DNA of 64,000 nucleotides from Rhea pennata (taxonomy: Eukaryota; Chordata; Aves; Rheiformes; Rheidae). Of the stretch, positions 39,701 through 54,700 are shown one piece after another. The DNA is taken from contig NC_084664.1 of the NCBI RefSeq assembly GCF_028389875.1, positions 114,893,466 through 114,957,465 of the forward strand. The letters are read 5' to 3'. A model generated the notes under the pieces. It was not told the origin of the DNA, made no database searches, and saw only the letters and a program-made list of their open reading frames with translations. The position numbers were made by a program, and so were the translations under genes. Positions within the stretch are counted from its first letter, which is position 1. Each line of letters starts with the position of its first letter.

Positions 39701-42700
39701 TTTGTTTTACAAAATGGCAATTAGCTTGAAAATCAGGTAGATTTGGTTGCATTCTCAGACTTCTGAGTTCATTTAAGACATCCTGGGAGAAGTTAGAGCC
39801 TGTCTCTCAATACATTGTGAATTCCAGTCCTAACGCCCTGGACAGATTGTTTCAAATATGACTCAGTGTCTTTAGGCATAATTCACTTGGACTGGGAAGT
39901 GCAATGTGGCTGTAGCAAGAGAGAGAGGAGAAAATGGTTCTGTGTTCTTGAGGCCTTGCAGGATAACCCCTCCCCATAAACCCAGCTTGTGGACTTTTAG
40001 AGGATTTTGCCCCTGGAATAGCGCCTGTGCAATGTTGGAAAGACCCTCTTGGGAGAACATTAGACTCTCAGACATGCTGTCTATTTTTGCTGTCTGCTGG
40101 TAGTTGCTGATACGTGGTTGAAGGAAGGGTTACAATTTGTTTTGGATTTGTCAGGAAAATGGCTGAAAGAAAGATGTTTGTAAATCCAAAGAAAATAAAC
40201 ACATTAAAAAAATGATATAGCAGAAATGATGACTCCTTCCATTTATTCAAACTGGTATTGGAACAATATCTAATGCTATAAATTATATACAAATGAGATT
40301 GTTACTTTAAAATAAAGATACTAAGACATGTGTTGGGAAAATCCAATGCTTTTCTCAGAGACAAATTAAATATACAATAATTGAGAAGAAAATATAACAC
40401 CAGGATTGTATTTGTTGTGTAAAATCTTGCGATTCCATGATCAGATTCTAAAAATGTATCACTGGGAGTGTTTTGTGCATGCATGAGAACTGTGTTTCTG
40501 ATAGTCAATAAAGAAGGGTTGTTCTGAGGCAGGATTTGCAGTTTGATTCACCACTGTGATGCTTCAATTATACATTGCTTTTACACCATTAGAAGAGAGA
40601 TACCATTACAAAACTGGAACAGTGAAGAGGGAAATCAATAGAAAACACAGGATAAAGCAGTGTAAAAATTGAATATTGTTCTGAATAAAATAAATACTTT
40701 CTGTATAATGCTTTCTAGATTATCATATCTGTTTAGCTTTTTGTTCATAATCCAGCATTTTAAAGTATGTTCAGCTCAGAGAGACTTCGATCAAATGCTG
40801 CTGGAGTTTGTGGCACATCAAGTTTGGTAAGGATCACAATCCGTCTTAATGAAGGGAAGTTTGTTGGGATGTCTTTCCCATTCCTAATGCGGAGGAGTCT
40901 CAGAAATACTCCCAAGATGTAAGACACACATCATAAATTCTAGCACTTGAGGTGGGAAGTGATAGGGCTGAACAACAGGAGATGAACTTTGAAATGGAAG
41001 CAGGAGCCAAGAAATAAATGCAGAGCTTCCGAGATAATACTGTTTAGCATGAGAAAACTTTCTGCACAAAGTAGCAGGGGGCAGGGAAGCAACCTGGTAG
41101 CGTTTCCAAATGGTGTTTGGCCTTTCATACTGTCCTTTGAGAAGGATGTTTGGATTTAAATTGGAGATCAAAAGTAAAAGGTTTCTTACACTTTTGCTAA
41201 CTAAAACAATACTAAACTCAAGTTGGTTACTAGAGCATATGATTATTATTCTTTTTGTGTTGACAGTAGACAACTTCATGGCATGATCTTTACAGAAATA
41301 AATTTATTGTCTATTTCAGGTATATTTTATTACTTCTTTTGTTCTAAAGGTATTCCTGCTTATCCTTTTACTTCTCCAAATCCAAGAGATGCTATGGCTG
41401 GTGACATAATAGGTAAGTTCTTTTTCTTTTTTTTTTCCCTCTTTCACTGTTTTTCCCTGTTTCATTTTTATTCACTGTTTCAGTGCTGCTTGTTCTTTCA
41501 TGCAGTTTTATGTTGTATTTTTACCAGTATTGATATTTTTATTTCAAAGAGGCTTTGTTCTTACCAGCAGTTTATCATATAGTCATGCTAATATTAAACA
41601 ATTTAGTGGGCTAGTTCCAGAAAGAATTATAGATGAAAATAGGTTTGGCCAGCCTCCCGCAAACATGTGCAGAAGAAGCTGACCATCTTGTTGTTTGTTG
41701 TTCGTATGAACAAATCCATCAGACTTTCTGACATGTAGAACTTGACATCTACTTTACAGTGTAAGTCTCTTTCTTAAGGCTAACTGCCCTCTGTTTATGA
41801 ACTGTCTTCTTATACCTAGCAAGTTGTACATTGCCATTGGCAATGTATTGCTTTGATTTCTAAAAGAGCTATATATTTCTTATTTAGCCCATTGCAAAGC
41901 TGTCTCAAATCTGTAAAATTTCCTTCAGTGGGTTTACATTTTAAGTATATATTATGATACTGCAGAACTGAGGCAGCATCACAGCTAGAACTTAATTAAA
42001 TACATACTTGCAATGCAATCTAGGCCTAATAGATTTTAAAGATGTAGCAACCTTTCTTAGATACCAAAATAGATGTTATTCTCCTTTATTAGCTTTCATG
42101 GAACTGGAGTGTATGCTGGTATTAGGAAAAGTATTTTCTTCTGTTAGTGGAGCAGACACTTAAATATAAGCAGACAGTGCTAATTCATTTATGAATTTAC
42201 AAGTCCTAATTGTTTTCTTGAAGTTGTCTGCAGTTGCCATTACATCCCACAAAGCCTTATTTTCTTGTAGCCAATTATCTTCTCCTTTATATAGCATTAA
42301 AAATAATTGCCCTCACAGGCCTCTGTGTGCACTCTTGTAAATCCTCTTCTCTCATATGTTTGCAAATCAAACCATATCAAATGTGTTCAAGCTTTTAACA
42401 TTGAAAACTGAAAAGACATATGAAAGCTTAAGAGAACATGCAAAAACAAGCTGTAAAAGACAGAAAAAAGTAGTTGAAAACACAGGCAGTGGGATCACTC
42501 CTAACTGCCACTGTTCATAGCTTGTTCTATTAAAATAAGCTGCCATTGGTTTAAATTTAAACTAATGTGGTATGCTGCAAACTGTGGTGGAAGATGAGCA
42601 GTCTAGCCTTCTACTCCTCTTTGGAGTTCTGATCTTTAAAAGAGAGGTAGATCTGCAATGTTTTGGCTGCCACAGCTAAAATTGACCTCTCTGGTCCTGC

Positions 42701-45700
42701 CCTGTTGAAATCAGTAGAAGATTTATTCAGTAGGAGTGATAGCAATATGAATCCTTAAACTAATCAATTCCATTAAAATGAAGAGAGGATGTTATATATA
42801 TTCAGATGGGGGTTGATTCTAATGTAGGTGATGTTTTTGGAAGATGCAATGTTTTTATCTGTCATACTTCAGAGCAAGTCCTCCATATTTCCTTGAACCT
42901 TTGAAGTAGATGCAGGAAAGTCAGACATCATTGGCTGCTAGAGAGAGAGGAACTCAAAGGGGGAATCAGGAATATCAAAATGGGATGGAAAGACAGTGCT
43001 TAAATAGCATCTGCTTTATATTTCTGTCAGTCATCCCAGGTGGGACAGTGAAGCTGAGTGAAATCTTTCCACCCTTCAGCTTCTGTGGTCTCGTAAAATT
43101 CAAGTGATCAGCTGCAACTTTTTAGCTTCTCCATTTGGCAGCTGGGATCTCCAGATGGGCTCCCATTCGTGTATATATAAAGCTTAGGCTGTATAACTTC
43201 CAGTATTGCATCAATAATGGAATACATCTTATCTGTATTAGAGCTGTTAGTTTAAAATAGTGATAACTGTGTAAAGCACCCATCCAGCTAGTTGTTATAG
43301 TCTACCAATGTGCTGTATGTCTGTCACCTACGGAGTCCTGCACTGCACAGCTTGCTAGCTTGTAGAACCAATATAGGTGAACAGTTTTTTTACCTCATGT
43401 ATCATTTATCAAACTGCTTTACTAGTAAGCTTCTTGTTAACTGTTAGACCCAACCTAGCTTTGTGGACGCTCTAGGTCTGAGGTTAAATTTTTAAGTTAT
43501 TAACTAATTATCTCATGTGATTTTCCATTGTAAGATAAATTACTGTTCCTTACACGTTTTGCAAGGGACCAAACTAAATTTCTAAACTATAGATTTTAGC
43601 ATTGCAGTAAGAACTTTATTATCAATGGTTGAGAAGGCAATTACATTATACGTATCTACTGGAGAATATTTATTTTTGCTGGTAAAACTACGGCTTTATC
43701 TGGATTTCTCATGATTGCTTTGCATTCAAAGGTGTTTTTTTGGCAAATTCCGATCTAAATAATGCCAATTTAGATATGTATCTGTCAGGATAATTATCTA
43801 TTATATTTTCCTGTGCAGAATGCAACTGTGATGCTCGTGGTTCTGTGGCCAATACATGTGGTCCTAGAGGTCAGTGTCTGTGCCATAGTAACTATGCTGG
43901 ACTTAGATGTGACCAGTGTGCTCCAGGTTATTACAGCTATCCCAGCTGCTTGGGTGAGTAACAGCCTTTCCTCCCTTTTCTGGCTTTTCTCTCTCATTTC
44001 TGTTACACAGAAAAGAATGATTTGATTCCCTCAAACATATTTCTGTCTACTACATGGCTACAAACTACATATCTAACCATGAAAGTTTCATTCCATTCAA
44101 TGCAGCCAACAATAACACTGAAGACTCAGCCAGTGGCCAGGATTCCTAACAAGTTCACACTCTGGCAGCCCACTCTGGACATCATCTCTATTATCTGTGC
44201 TATCTCTATTATCGTATCTCTATTATCTGTGCTAGCTGGATTAATAGGATCATGAGAATGTTTGGCTTTGCTGTAGCTATATCTTCCTTTTAATATAGGA
44301 AATCTAAAGTTGAGTGTAGGCAATGGGCATGCACCTTTATGAATTCTGACTTATTGGAGATTATAAGCTTCAGTTAAGTTCATTGGAGAGTATAGGCTTC
44401 ATTTTAAAAGCATAAACTTCATTTAAGCCTCATTTCATAAGCTGAGTTCTGACTCAACCTGGAAAGTTTAAGCTACATTTCAACTAATTTGGGATTCTAC
44501 TATTTCTTGCAGTATTGTGTAAGCTTTTAAAGCGCATTCATAGGTGCTCTCTACACCAACCTTAAATTCTAGTCTAGAAAAACTGAAAAACTCTTCTCTG
44601 AAAAACTTCTACCACATCAACAATTTTTGCTGTCCAAGTGGATTGACTAATCAGGCTGAAAACATATATATATATGTTTTTAACATCGGGCAGAGTAAAA
44701 ACTGCAGGTCCTGTGGTAAAAATCAGCAAGCTACTTGATCATCATAAATGGAGATATTCTTTCCTAGAAATCAAATATTGTTAGTGCTAAAGAAGCAACA
44801 TATCCTCAAAATTTGGCTGTTATTAATCACCACAGCCATAGCAAAAAATAATCTGACAGGTTTGTTCTCCCTCTTTAGGAAACTGGCTACATTAATTCTT
44901 GTTAACAATTTCAAGCTTAGACTCTATCTGAGCAAAGATTATCCTCCTCTGTTGTAGTACTATTGTTCATTTTTGTGGCATTATTCTTATTTACTCTATG
45001 CAGGTAAATCATTGGAAAGCTGAGACTTCATACAAGAATATGGAATAAGAAGTCTGTCTTATGATTTGTTTCAAAGCTTCTTCCTGGCCTCCTCTGCTCT
45101 CGGATCTAAAGGCGTGCTGGGCATACAATTTTATGTTCTGTATTTTGCCATCATAATTTCAAGTGGAAGTCTAGTTACAGAATTTGCCATGCTCTTTCTG
45201 TAACAATAAAAAATGAGGAAAACAGAAAACCAAATTCCCTCAGTCTGCTCTTAGAATGGAACAAAGTAGAGAAAGAGGAATTTATTAAGGTTCCTGTTAA
45301 TCCTACTTGTCAATAGGAGGCAATCTCAAACTCATGGGTCCCAAGTAGAATTATGTGCAAATGGAGGACCCTGTGAGTTTTTTATTGCAAAGAAAAATAG
45401 AGCATATTCCACACAAATAGTTTTCAAAACTTCTAAAGTACTACTGGTTTGGAAAGTTACTGCTTAGTCTATTGCTTGGTATATGTTAGAGGATGAGCCC
45501 TACCAACATTGTCAATGTTTTTTTGTTATATAGCTTGTCAGTGTTCTCCTCACGGTTCCCATCACAACTCATGTGAGCCAACAGCAGGGCAGTGTTCGTG
45601 TCAAACAGGCATTACGGGGCGACAATGTGATAGATGCCTTTCTGGAGCCTACAGTTTCCCCTATTGTGAAGGTAACATTTGTGACAGAAAATACTTCATT

Positions 45701-48700
45701 CTTGTTCAGATTTCCTACATTTTTATCACCAGGTTCTCCAGGGCATTCTGCTGTGTATAAAGCATTATAGAAATCCACTGAAAAGGAGAAGGAACACACC
45801 AAGAGCACAACTTAGACGAGCTTATTCGTTGTTCATTCTTACTTAATGAAGGACATTTTAAGGTTAAACTCTTTTTTTTTAGCTGCTGGCACAAGAAACA
45901 TAATAAAAAATCTCTGTTCCGTAGGTCAGTGACATATTTTTGCAAATTACTACTTTGCATAGTAAAATAAATAGTCTAAAGTAGGCTAAATACAAATTTG
46001 CACCATCATTATTAAAGACTTAGGTTGGTTTTGAAGTTTAAAGTATTTGAATCACCCCAAGATAACCAGATTAAAATAAACCTTTGAAACTTGAAACTGC
46101 TACATTGCAGTTCTATAGTACTGTATTCCAGGACTCTTTTTAAAAAAGATCTTTCAATATCTTTGTTTTTTAATTTCATACAGAAGCCAGTGGTGAATGT
46201 GACCCTTCAGGCAGCTTTGGGTCTCATTTGGTAAGTATTAGCAAAGAAGATAGTCCTTCATCATTGACACTATGAACTGAACATAACCAGAAAATAACTG
46301 AAAGAGCTATCTGTGTAGCCTAATATATACAGCTGTATATGTCTTTCACCTCTACTCAAAACTGGCTGATTGGGAGTCATGGAAACTGTGGTGATGTGAG
46401 TAAACAATTCCACTGAGAGACATCCATGGTTTTTATGGAAAAGGATAGATGAGTAGAAAAGGTAGAAGAAAGGAGTTGTGCAGAAAAGCAGAACTCTTCA
46501 TTATTTGCTTCTGTTTGTTCATAAGAACAGATATGTCTTCTTTTACTTTTGTATAACTATTTTTAAAATAATTGAATAAATGGAGAAGTCAAAGAAAATA
46601 GGGAGAAGAGACAGAACAAATAGATGTGCCTAAGGCAAATTTTCAGAAAGAAAAACAGACGTCATACTTTTTTCCTGATGCTGTACGGAACTTAGGGGGA
46701 ATTAAAATATAAGATATCTAGGCTTAAAAGTACAGAATCTTTTTTTTTTTTGTTGATATGATAGTGCCATTATTTTTAAAAAAATACTAGTAATTCTAAC
46801 ATTTTGGAATCTGATTTGGTTCTCTTTCTTACCCTCTTTTCCATTCTGTCCTCTGAAGAAAAAAAGAAGCAGTAAAGGAAAGAGAACATATCAAATCAAT
46901 GACTATTCTAAGGAAATAAATTTTTTAAACTTTCTGCAAAGCAATTAATACTATAGAACAATTCTAATAAGGCTATAAAAGAGTTGGAAAGTATGTCTGC
47001 TGGAACACTTAGGATAGATTAGGTAGGGAAAAAATAGGCAATGTGGAACAATCTTGTACTGATAATACGGGAAAAAAAATCTGAATCAGCTTCATTGTCC
47101 CTGTTTCTGAGTAAATTGCCTGAGTTGTTACAATACTAGATTTTTCTTAGTAGCAATGGGAGAGGATTCCTGTTCTCAGTGACTTTGGGCAGTTCAATAT
47201 ACAAGAAAGAGCAGTATGTTTCTAATAAATATGAACTGGGATTTTCTGAATACTTACTGAATTCTTATAGTAAAAGTTCTCTATTTTGTGAAGATAGGAT
47301 AGCAGAGAAAGATTCTAATTTCTTTTGAATGTTGTGTGAAATGACAATCTTTTGGGGAATAGAACATAAAGCAACTTGGTCTTATTTTCCTTAGAAAGCC
47401 ATTGTAGAAAAAAGTTGTCAGTGACACCTCATTTTTCAATAACATGCATTTACTAAGTGGGCTTTTTTTTCTTGTTGTTTCTAATTTTGATTCTGAAAAG
47501 ACCTGTACTGACTCATTTCTGTCATTAGGGCTATTGTCAATGTCTTCAGCATGTGGAAGGTCCTACCTGCAGTAAATGCAAACCCTTGTACTGGAACCTA
47601 GCCAAAGAAAACCCTGAGGGATGTACAGGTACAGCTTCATGATTTATTTCTTTGGGCATGAAATGTGTTACATTCTTTTGAAAATGATGGTTGTTAGCAG
47701 CGGCCTTACTTGGTGTTTAGTGATTTTAACAACTCTTATTAATAGTGTGTTTTCCTTAGTGCTTAAATTTGACACCAAATTACTCATGAAACCAGTTATT
47801 CTTAAAAATTAGACCATCATTCCATGAGTGCTTAATAACACCGGACCAAAGTGTACTGTGAGTTATGTTGATGTGTATTGCACAGGCAAGATGTTTTTCC
47901 TTAACACTGAAACCAGAATTTGGCTCATTGTTTGGAGGAAAAGATGTTTATTCATTAATTATCTTCTCCTAGCTTGTAGAAGGAAGAAGAGCCTTCTTGT
48001 TGCCTTGAAGCCTGACAAATCTGTTACGGTTTAAGCCTGTGTAGTAATGATCACTTTGCACTTTTCAATGTTTCCTAACAGTGAGGGTGTTAACTTCAGG
48101 CCGAGAAGAATCATTTTATCTTCAGAGCCCTATTTTTTCTCCCCATCTGTATCTTTTCCATCAGTTTACACTACAACAGCTATCTAGATGGGACGAGGAG
48201 CCTCAGAGCAGCTACCAATATCATTACATCTTAGCTCTAAATACTGTGCAGTCCAAACATCTCCTCAAAGATTAATTACTGCACCTTTCCTGCAATTTAT
48301 CTTCTCCTCCCTCAGCCACAGAGTCAATATGGGGTTTCACAAAACCTCTTTGTCAGCATAGCTCATTCCCGCAATATTTGCTTAATTTATATTTCATACA
48401 CAGAGTTGTACTGGTCTCAAAGCAGCACTGCAAAATAGAATTGCCAGTCAGGGTGGAAGACAGTTTTGCTTCTGTCATCTGAATGTTTCTAAGAAAGAAA
48501 GACGACTCCAAATCCAAACTGAAACCTGTTTCTGTTAAACACAAGATGGAATACACTAACACAAGTCAGTAAATGGCACGTACCAAAGTTCTCATTCTTT
48601 CTCCTTTTCTTATTCTTCTTTCCTTGTGCTGGTATCCATTTGCTATTCTGACCCTTCCAGAGTAAAATCCACCTTATTGCACTGTAACTCACTGTTGCAG

Positions 48701-51700
48701 ATTCAGCAATTTATTTCATCTCCAAAGCATCCCAGAAAGATGAAATACAGATTTATCTTTTTTCTGTCTTTGCAGCATGCCAGTGTGATGTGAGTGGAAC
48801 ATTAAGTGGAGTTGGACAGTGTCAGCAGGTAAAATAAAATTAATAGAAAGACATTAATTAAATAGATTTCTGTAAAGATAAATTGTTATAACATTTGCAA
48901 GGTTAGAAATATTAGAACTGAATATTCTTTTATACATAAAATAACTGGTGATTTTCTAAAGATGTATACAAGTTTTTAAAATTTTTCATCGCCTTGAATG
49001 TATGTACTTTCTAGTCTGTTCATTACAGAAGATGAATGACAGGTGATATATCTTGATAATATTTTTTGTTGAGATTAGAGTTTTTACCCTGTTTAGAATT
49101 AGAAAGAATTCAAAATATTGAAAGAATGAAGTTCTGGAAAAGGTGCTGAAATACTTTTCCTCAAGTTGTTTTTTTCCTAGGAAAATGGACACTGTTATTG
49201 CAAATCTAATGTTTGTGGAGATTCCTGTGATGCTTGTGAAGCTGGTTATTATGCTCTGGAAAACAAGAATTATTTTGGCTGTCGGGGTAAGATGAATAAG
49301 GAACATTTCTAGTAAAACATTTTCACTTAGCACAAAACTACTTAGAATTCCATAGACTGTATTTTCTAGATATAGATGTATTTGTTGAATCACTTGTGTT
49401 GAATCACTCATTTTTCACTCTTGCTTGTAACGTATGGAAGTCTCAGTTTGTGAAACTAGATGTGTTCTGCAATGAAAATCTCCTCTGTTTTCTAGAGTTC
49501 TTTCACCCAATTAAAGCATGTTTGCCTTCCAAGGGGAGAGAAACCATGGCACATGTACAGATAGAGTAGTTCCCAGTCATTTTTGTGGGTCGCTCTCTTC
49601 AGAAAATCGATTCCTGCTTTATTGGGCTTAGCCTGTGTGAGGCTTCTCTTGTGGCGCTGTTGAAGCCTCTCACGGCATCGCACACAGGAACTGCTGAAGC
49701 TTGCCCAGCACAGAACTAGTGGAGGCCTGGGAAATCCCAGGCTCTGTGCCTCCCCTTCATTCGTGTGCATGTGCTTCAGCTTCATTCATACAGCTTACCT
49801 CACTGGTCTATTATACTGTACTTCCCTGTGGAAATCTAATACCCCTCACTTTGAGAAGCAGTCAAGGGTTTAAATGAAGTGGAAAGTTTACTGCAGTGCA
49901 TAATACCCAGGTAATCCTAGCAAAATATTTAAGTATTGTTGCTAAAAAGATTCTCAAACAAGATAAATGAAAGTTGTTTCTTTTCGCAGTCATCCACCCA
50001 AGGTTTGAAACCAGGGATGTTTGATTTTCCTCCAAGTGTTAATAACATCAGATGCCTGTAAGAGTGGCAGCTCTCTCTTCTGCTTAATTATTTTTAAGGT
50101 CTGCTGCTGCAATAAAAACTTAAAATGTTTCACCAAATAACTACCTTGATTTTCTGCAGATATATTTGCTTATTGCTTTAGGCCCTGTCTATAAGTGATA
50201 AGTGTTTTAAAGCAGAGCCAGGCATAGCTATAATGTGGAGAAAGTGGTCATTCTTCTGAAGAAGGTGTTTTGAGGGACGTAGAGCTACTTCAGTTGTTCC
50301 CTCCTTGTTCCTCTCCAGAATTTGGATTTGTTAAAATCATTGAAAGTGCTTTCACAGACTTTGCTGTGCTTTACGCCTGGCCCATGATGGTATTAGAAAT
50401 TTATTTGTAAAACACTGAAGTACTTTTAGCAATCATTTTATATGTGCACAGTTAAAAATAATGGCTAACTTATCAAACATCGCTTTCATGCCTAATTTTC
50501 AAACCAAGGATCTAATGAAACAGATGTGGTTTCACAAAAGTGCCGAGTACTTCAATTCTGCTTGATTTCAGTGAGATTATAGGTGCTCCATATATCTTAA
50601 GCAGGACACTTTTACACGCTGACGTGAATATGTGGTTATGAACTTTCAACCTTTTGACTTAGTTTTGAAATTTTTAACCCAGACATATTTCTGCCTTAGT
50701 ATGACACATTATACCTCATTATTAGACATGTTCCTTATTTTATGCCAAAGATCCTGTCTTCTGTAACAAGTCTTTCAACATTCTTGTCCAATACTTATTA
50801 AAGATTATGTATATTATATTATGTAAATACATATATTTTTGTTGTGCGTAATTTTTGTAAAGTAAATTAAATATTGTGGTACTAGACTCTCAAAAATTAA
50901 CATCTTACACATATTTGCTAAACGTTTTTTTTTCCTCTTTTTTGAAAAATAAGTTACTAGCTTGCTGTTGCCATAGGAATTCTGTCCTATTGAGCAGAAC
51001 ATTTGAAGGCTGTCCTTCAGAACTTAATCCAGGATATAATAAATGTGGCATGGTTTACTACTAGTGATTTTTTTAAAAAATTTGACTTTTGTCACATTAA
51101 ATGGAAAACAAACACAGACATGAGAATCTAGGAATAGTAGTAATTTATGCACATGTGTTACTGTGTGTTTGAAAAACTCTAGAGGGAGTCTAAGGACTCC
51201 AGAAGGAGGAAATGAGTGGATAATGGTATTTAAGTAGAGGAAGCGAGATATGTTTTTTTGATAATATTTATCACTATTTCAGATGGGATATTTGGCTTCT
51301 GTTCTTTGCTTGACAGGCTGTCAATGCGATGTTGGAGGATCCATCAGTTCTGTGTGTGCTGAACCCTTGGGTGTCTGCCAATGCAGAGAACACATTGTGG
51401 GGATGGCCTGTCAGGAGTGAGTTTAGCTGTAGCAAACAGCTCATGCTTCAAAACAGTCTTTTTAAAATGCCCTTGAGTTCCTTGTTTTCTTTTCACAGGA
51501 AATTCTGGATTTCTTGATATATAAGCCAGGCAATTGTGATATTATTTATTGATTCTTTTTATTTGACAATTTTGTTATTTTAATATTTTATGTATATATT
51601 TTTAATTTGTTTTCTTAAATAGCCAGTAGCTATTTTTCAATAGCATTGCATATATTTGTATATGTCTATATTCATCAAGAGTTCTATAAGAAAGGTACAG

Positions 51701-54700
51701 CTTTTTATCTGAAAAGAGAATGTAACTGGAAAGAGAATTCTCATTACATCCATCTTACCTGCTGTCAGGAATTTATAAACGCTATAAGGATTTCTTTGTG
51801 GTCTGTAGACCACTTCCCTTTTGTTGCTTCCTTCTCTTTGAGGTAGACCATATAGTGATTGGTAATTCATTCAAATTACAATGGTGGATGGAAACTTCTT
51901 GCTAATCTGAGTAATGAGACAGACCAAAATGCTGGATGTAGAGGTGATAGTCAGGTAACAAACTGTAGAAATGTCAGACATTCATCAGGCTTTATTAACT
52001 TACATACAGGTGAAATGAGAACTCATATCAGAATGAATTTGGGTTGGCTGTTGAGTGATGTAACTTAGTTTGGTTGCGTAAAATGTCCTTCCAAAATTAG
52101 TATCAGAGGTTCAGTCAGTAGTTAAACTTGTATTTTATACTGGCAAAAACTACCCAAGTAAGAGCAAAAATTAAAAGATTCAGAGAAAAGGTATAGACCT
52201 TGAATGTTATTCTTTTTCTCTTGGTAAGGCCTGAAAAAAACTACTTTTTCCCTGATCTGCACCACATGAAGTTTGAGATTGAAGATGGTACTACTGTCAA
52301 AGGAAGAGGAATTCGGTTTGGTTATGATCCTGAAGAATTTCCTGGCTTCAGTTGGAGAGGATATGCCCGGATGTCCTCTATACAAGTAAGCTGGTAATTG
52401 GATCTGGGCTTTTTGGTTAAAAACACAATCTTTGGGATGTGTTTTCTATAGTACTGCTATGTGTGCGCAAGGTCATGAAGGAATCAAAAAAAATGACAAG
52501 ATCTCATTAATCTCAACAGTTTGGCTTGGATTAGTGAGTGTTAGTATTGTTGTGAGTTGTTACTGCAAATACATATTCTTCAGAGACATTCTTAGAGTTG
52601 TGTGCGTGTGTGTGTGTCTGTAAGAAAAATACGCATTTTGCCATGAGATTAAACAAAAGATATCTTTAAAATGTATAATACTAAATGCAGAAATTCTTGT
52701 TATGCCAAGAACAGCAGAAACACTAGAAAGTTAATGTTTGGCTAAATGATTTGAATTACTGCAGTAGTCTGTGTCTATTTGATTCCCAGGCATCATCACA
52801 ACCCTGTTCCTGAATCCTTCTTACACTTGCAGTTTTTATTGGGCAAGGGAGAGAAAGGCATCAGCTTTTTTAGGAGCAACAGCTTTACTTCGCAGCAAAA
52901 AGGCCAAACTATAACTCAGTAAAATAGGATGTGAGCAGGAGTGTATAGGCAACATCTCTGGTTTCCGGACAGTCTAGAAATAAAGTAGACAACAGCAGAA
53001 GGAATAAATAAATTAAATACATTAAAGGAAGAAAGTCAGCATAATTTAATTGTATGAGAACGGATCTATCTGACTTTTGACTGAGTTACTGAGCAAGGGA
53101 ACTAGGATATTAGAACAGCAAGTCTTAGCCGTAATGGCAGTTGCTCACTCTTCTTAAAAGTAATACTTTGTTATCAGTTTGATGCTGATTAGATTTTCTA
53201 GTCCCAGGGTATTGTTGTGTCCAGCCTTTGTAAAATAGAAGCTTGTGCCTTGTGCAAGCATAGTAATTTCCTTTTTGCTCTTCATTTTTCACTTTTTTCT
53301 CTTTGTTCTTTTCTGTCTTTTTTTATCCCAGAGTTTGTTTTGTTGGCTCTTCAGAATTACTCTACGTTCACAGAAGGCAACATTTAACAACTGTGATTTC
53401 CAAACTTCTGCTTTCTAACTCTGCTGCTTTTTGCATTTCATACCTAGCTGGCATAGGTAGTGAAAGGGCGTAATCTACAATCCTGCAGATCTTTAAAAGT
53501 GTGCATTACTGTGCTCAAGTGACTGAAGCTTTTCACTCATATAAGTAATTGCCAGCCTCTACGGTTAGATTCTTGCATTACGGAGATAGTTTCACATTCT
53601 TAATTTCAAGGAATGTTTGAAAGGCCAAAGCTGTCTGAGTTTGTGGCAGAGCTTGGAGAACAAATTCTTCCCACTTCGTGCCTTTGCTTGAAGCAAAGGT
53701 GTAACACTTCTTCATCCATCACTCCTCATATGTATCTTCTTTTCTTCCCTTCACCTGTCTTCTAGACTTCCCAGAAAATGCATAGAAACCATTTTGTTAA
53801 GCCTTCTGAAGCGTGTTTTTTAATTTCCTTTGCCTTTTCTTTTTTGTTGTTATGTATTGTACAAATGTCCTCCAGTGCCTATCTGATCTTTATTCCCTTC
53901 AACAGTCATTTCTCTCCATTTAAAACAACAATTGTAAAATCATCCCCTACTTGTCCAAAATTTCTGTTCTGTTCTGCTGCCCTTCTGTGATCCACTAGAT
54001 CTTACTATCTAGTCTTTGTACATCTCTCAACCCTGTCATCTGTCCTAGGTCAGTTTTTGCTTTCTGCTTTGCTTTTCTAGTAAGAAAATAAAAGTCTCTA
54101 CAATGAAGATCAATTTAAGAATATACATTCAAAGTATATAAAAGCTGTCAATCTAGCATTTGTATCAGCTTGTATTAACATTTGTCTAGTGTTTGTATGG
54201 TATAAGAGAAGAAAAAGCTTTGTGCTCAGTTCTCAAAGGTGTGGAATTTAGAGAACCTGTGTGCTTTTGGGGAAGCTGAATTTGACCATGATGGTGGGGA
54301 GCTTACGATATCTCAGGCATCTTGGAACAGGACAGAGAGGGTATTGTGATGAGTGAACTTTGAGGAAGGGAGATTTATCAGAATGGGAAGAAGGAAGTCA
54401 AACCCTCGAGGTTGCATCAAGCATATCTTTTCCTAACTCATCAACAACCTTTGAAGATGTCTCTGAGTAAATTTCTGTCCTTGACACTATTGTTCTGCAA
54501 ACTCTGAATAATGGGCTAGGTGACTTCTGTCTTCTGTGGGCAGCACTGCCAGTCAATGGTTGAGGCAGTTCAAGAGATGGCAGTTTAACCACAAGGCGAA
54601 GAGAGAGACAGAGTATCACAACTCTAACAGACTAAGGGAGCTAGTGGAGGAGCAGAAGAAATTGCAGTGTTTGAGGCATCTGCATGCTCTGAGATATGTG

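Noticed and set aside
44022..44255. 77-codon ORF ending in a hydrophobic, membrane-like stretch
   Set aside because: The hydrophobic tail is a translation of the 18-bp tandem repeat (ISIIC-like); most likely coincidence.
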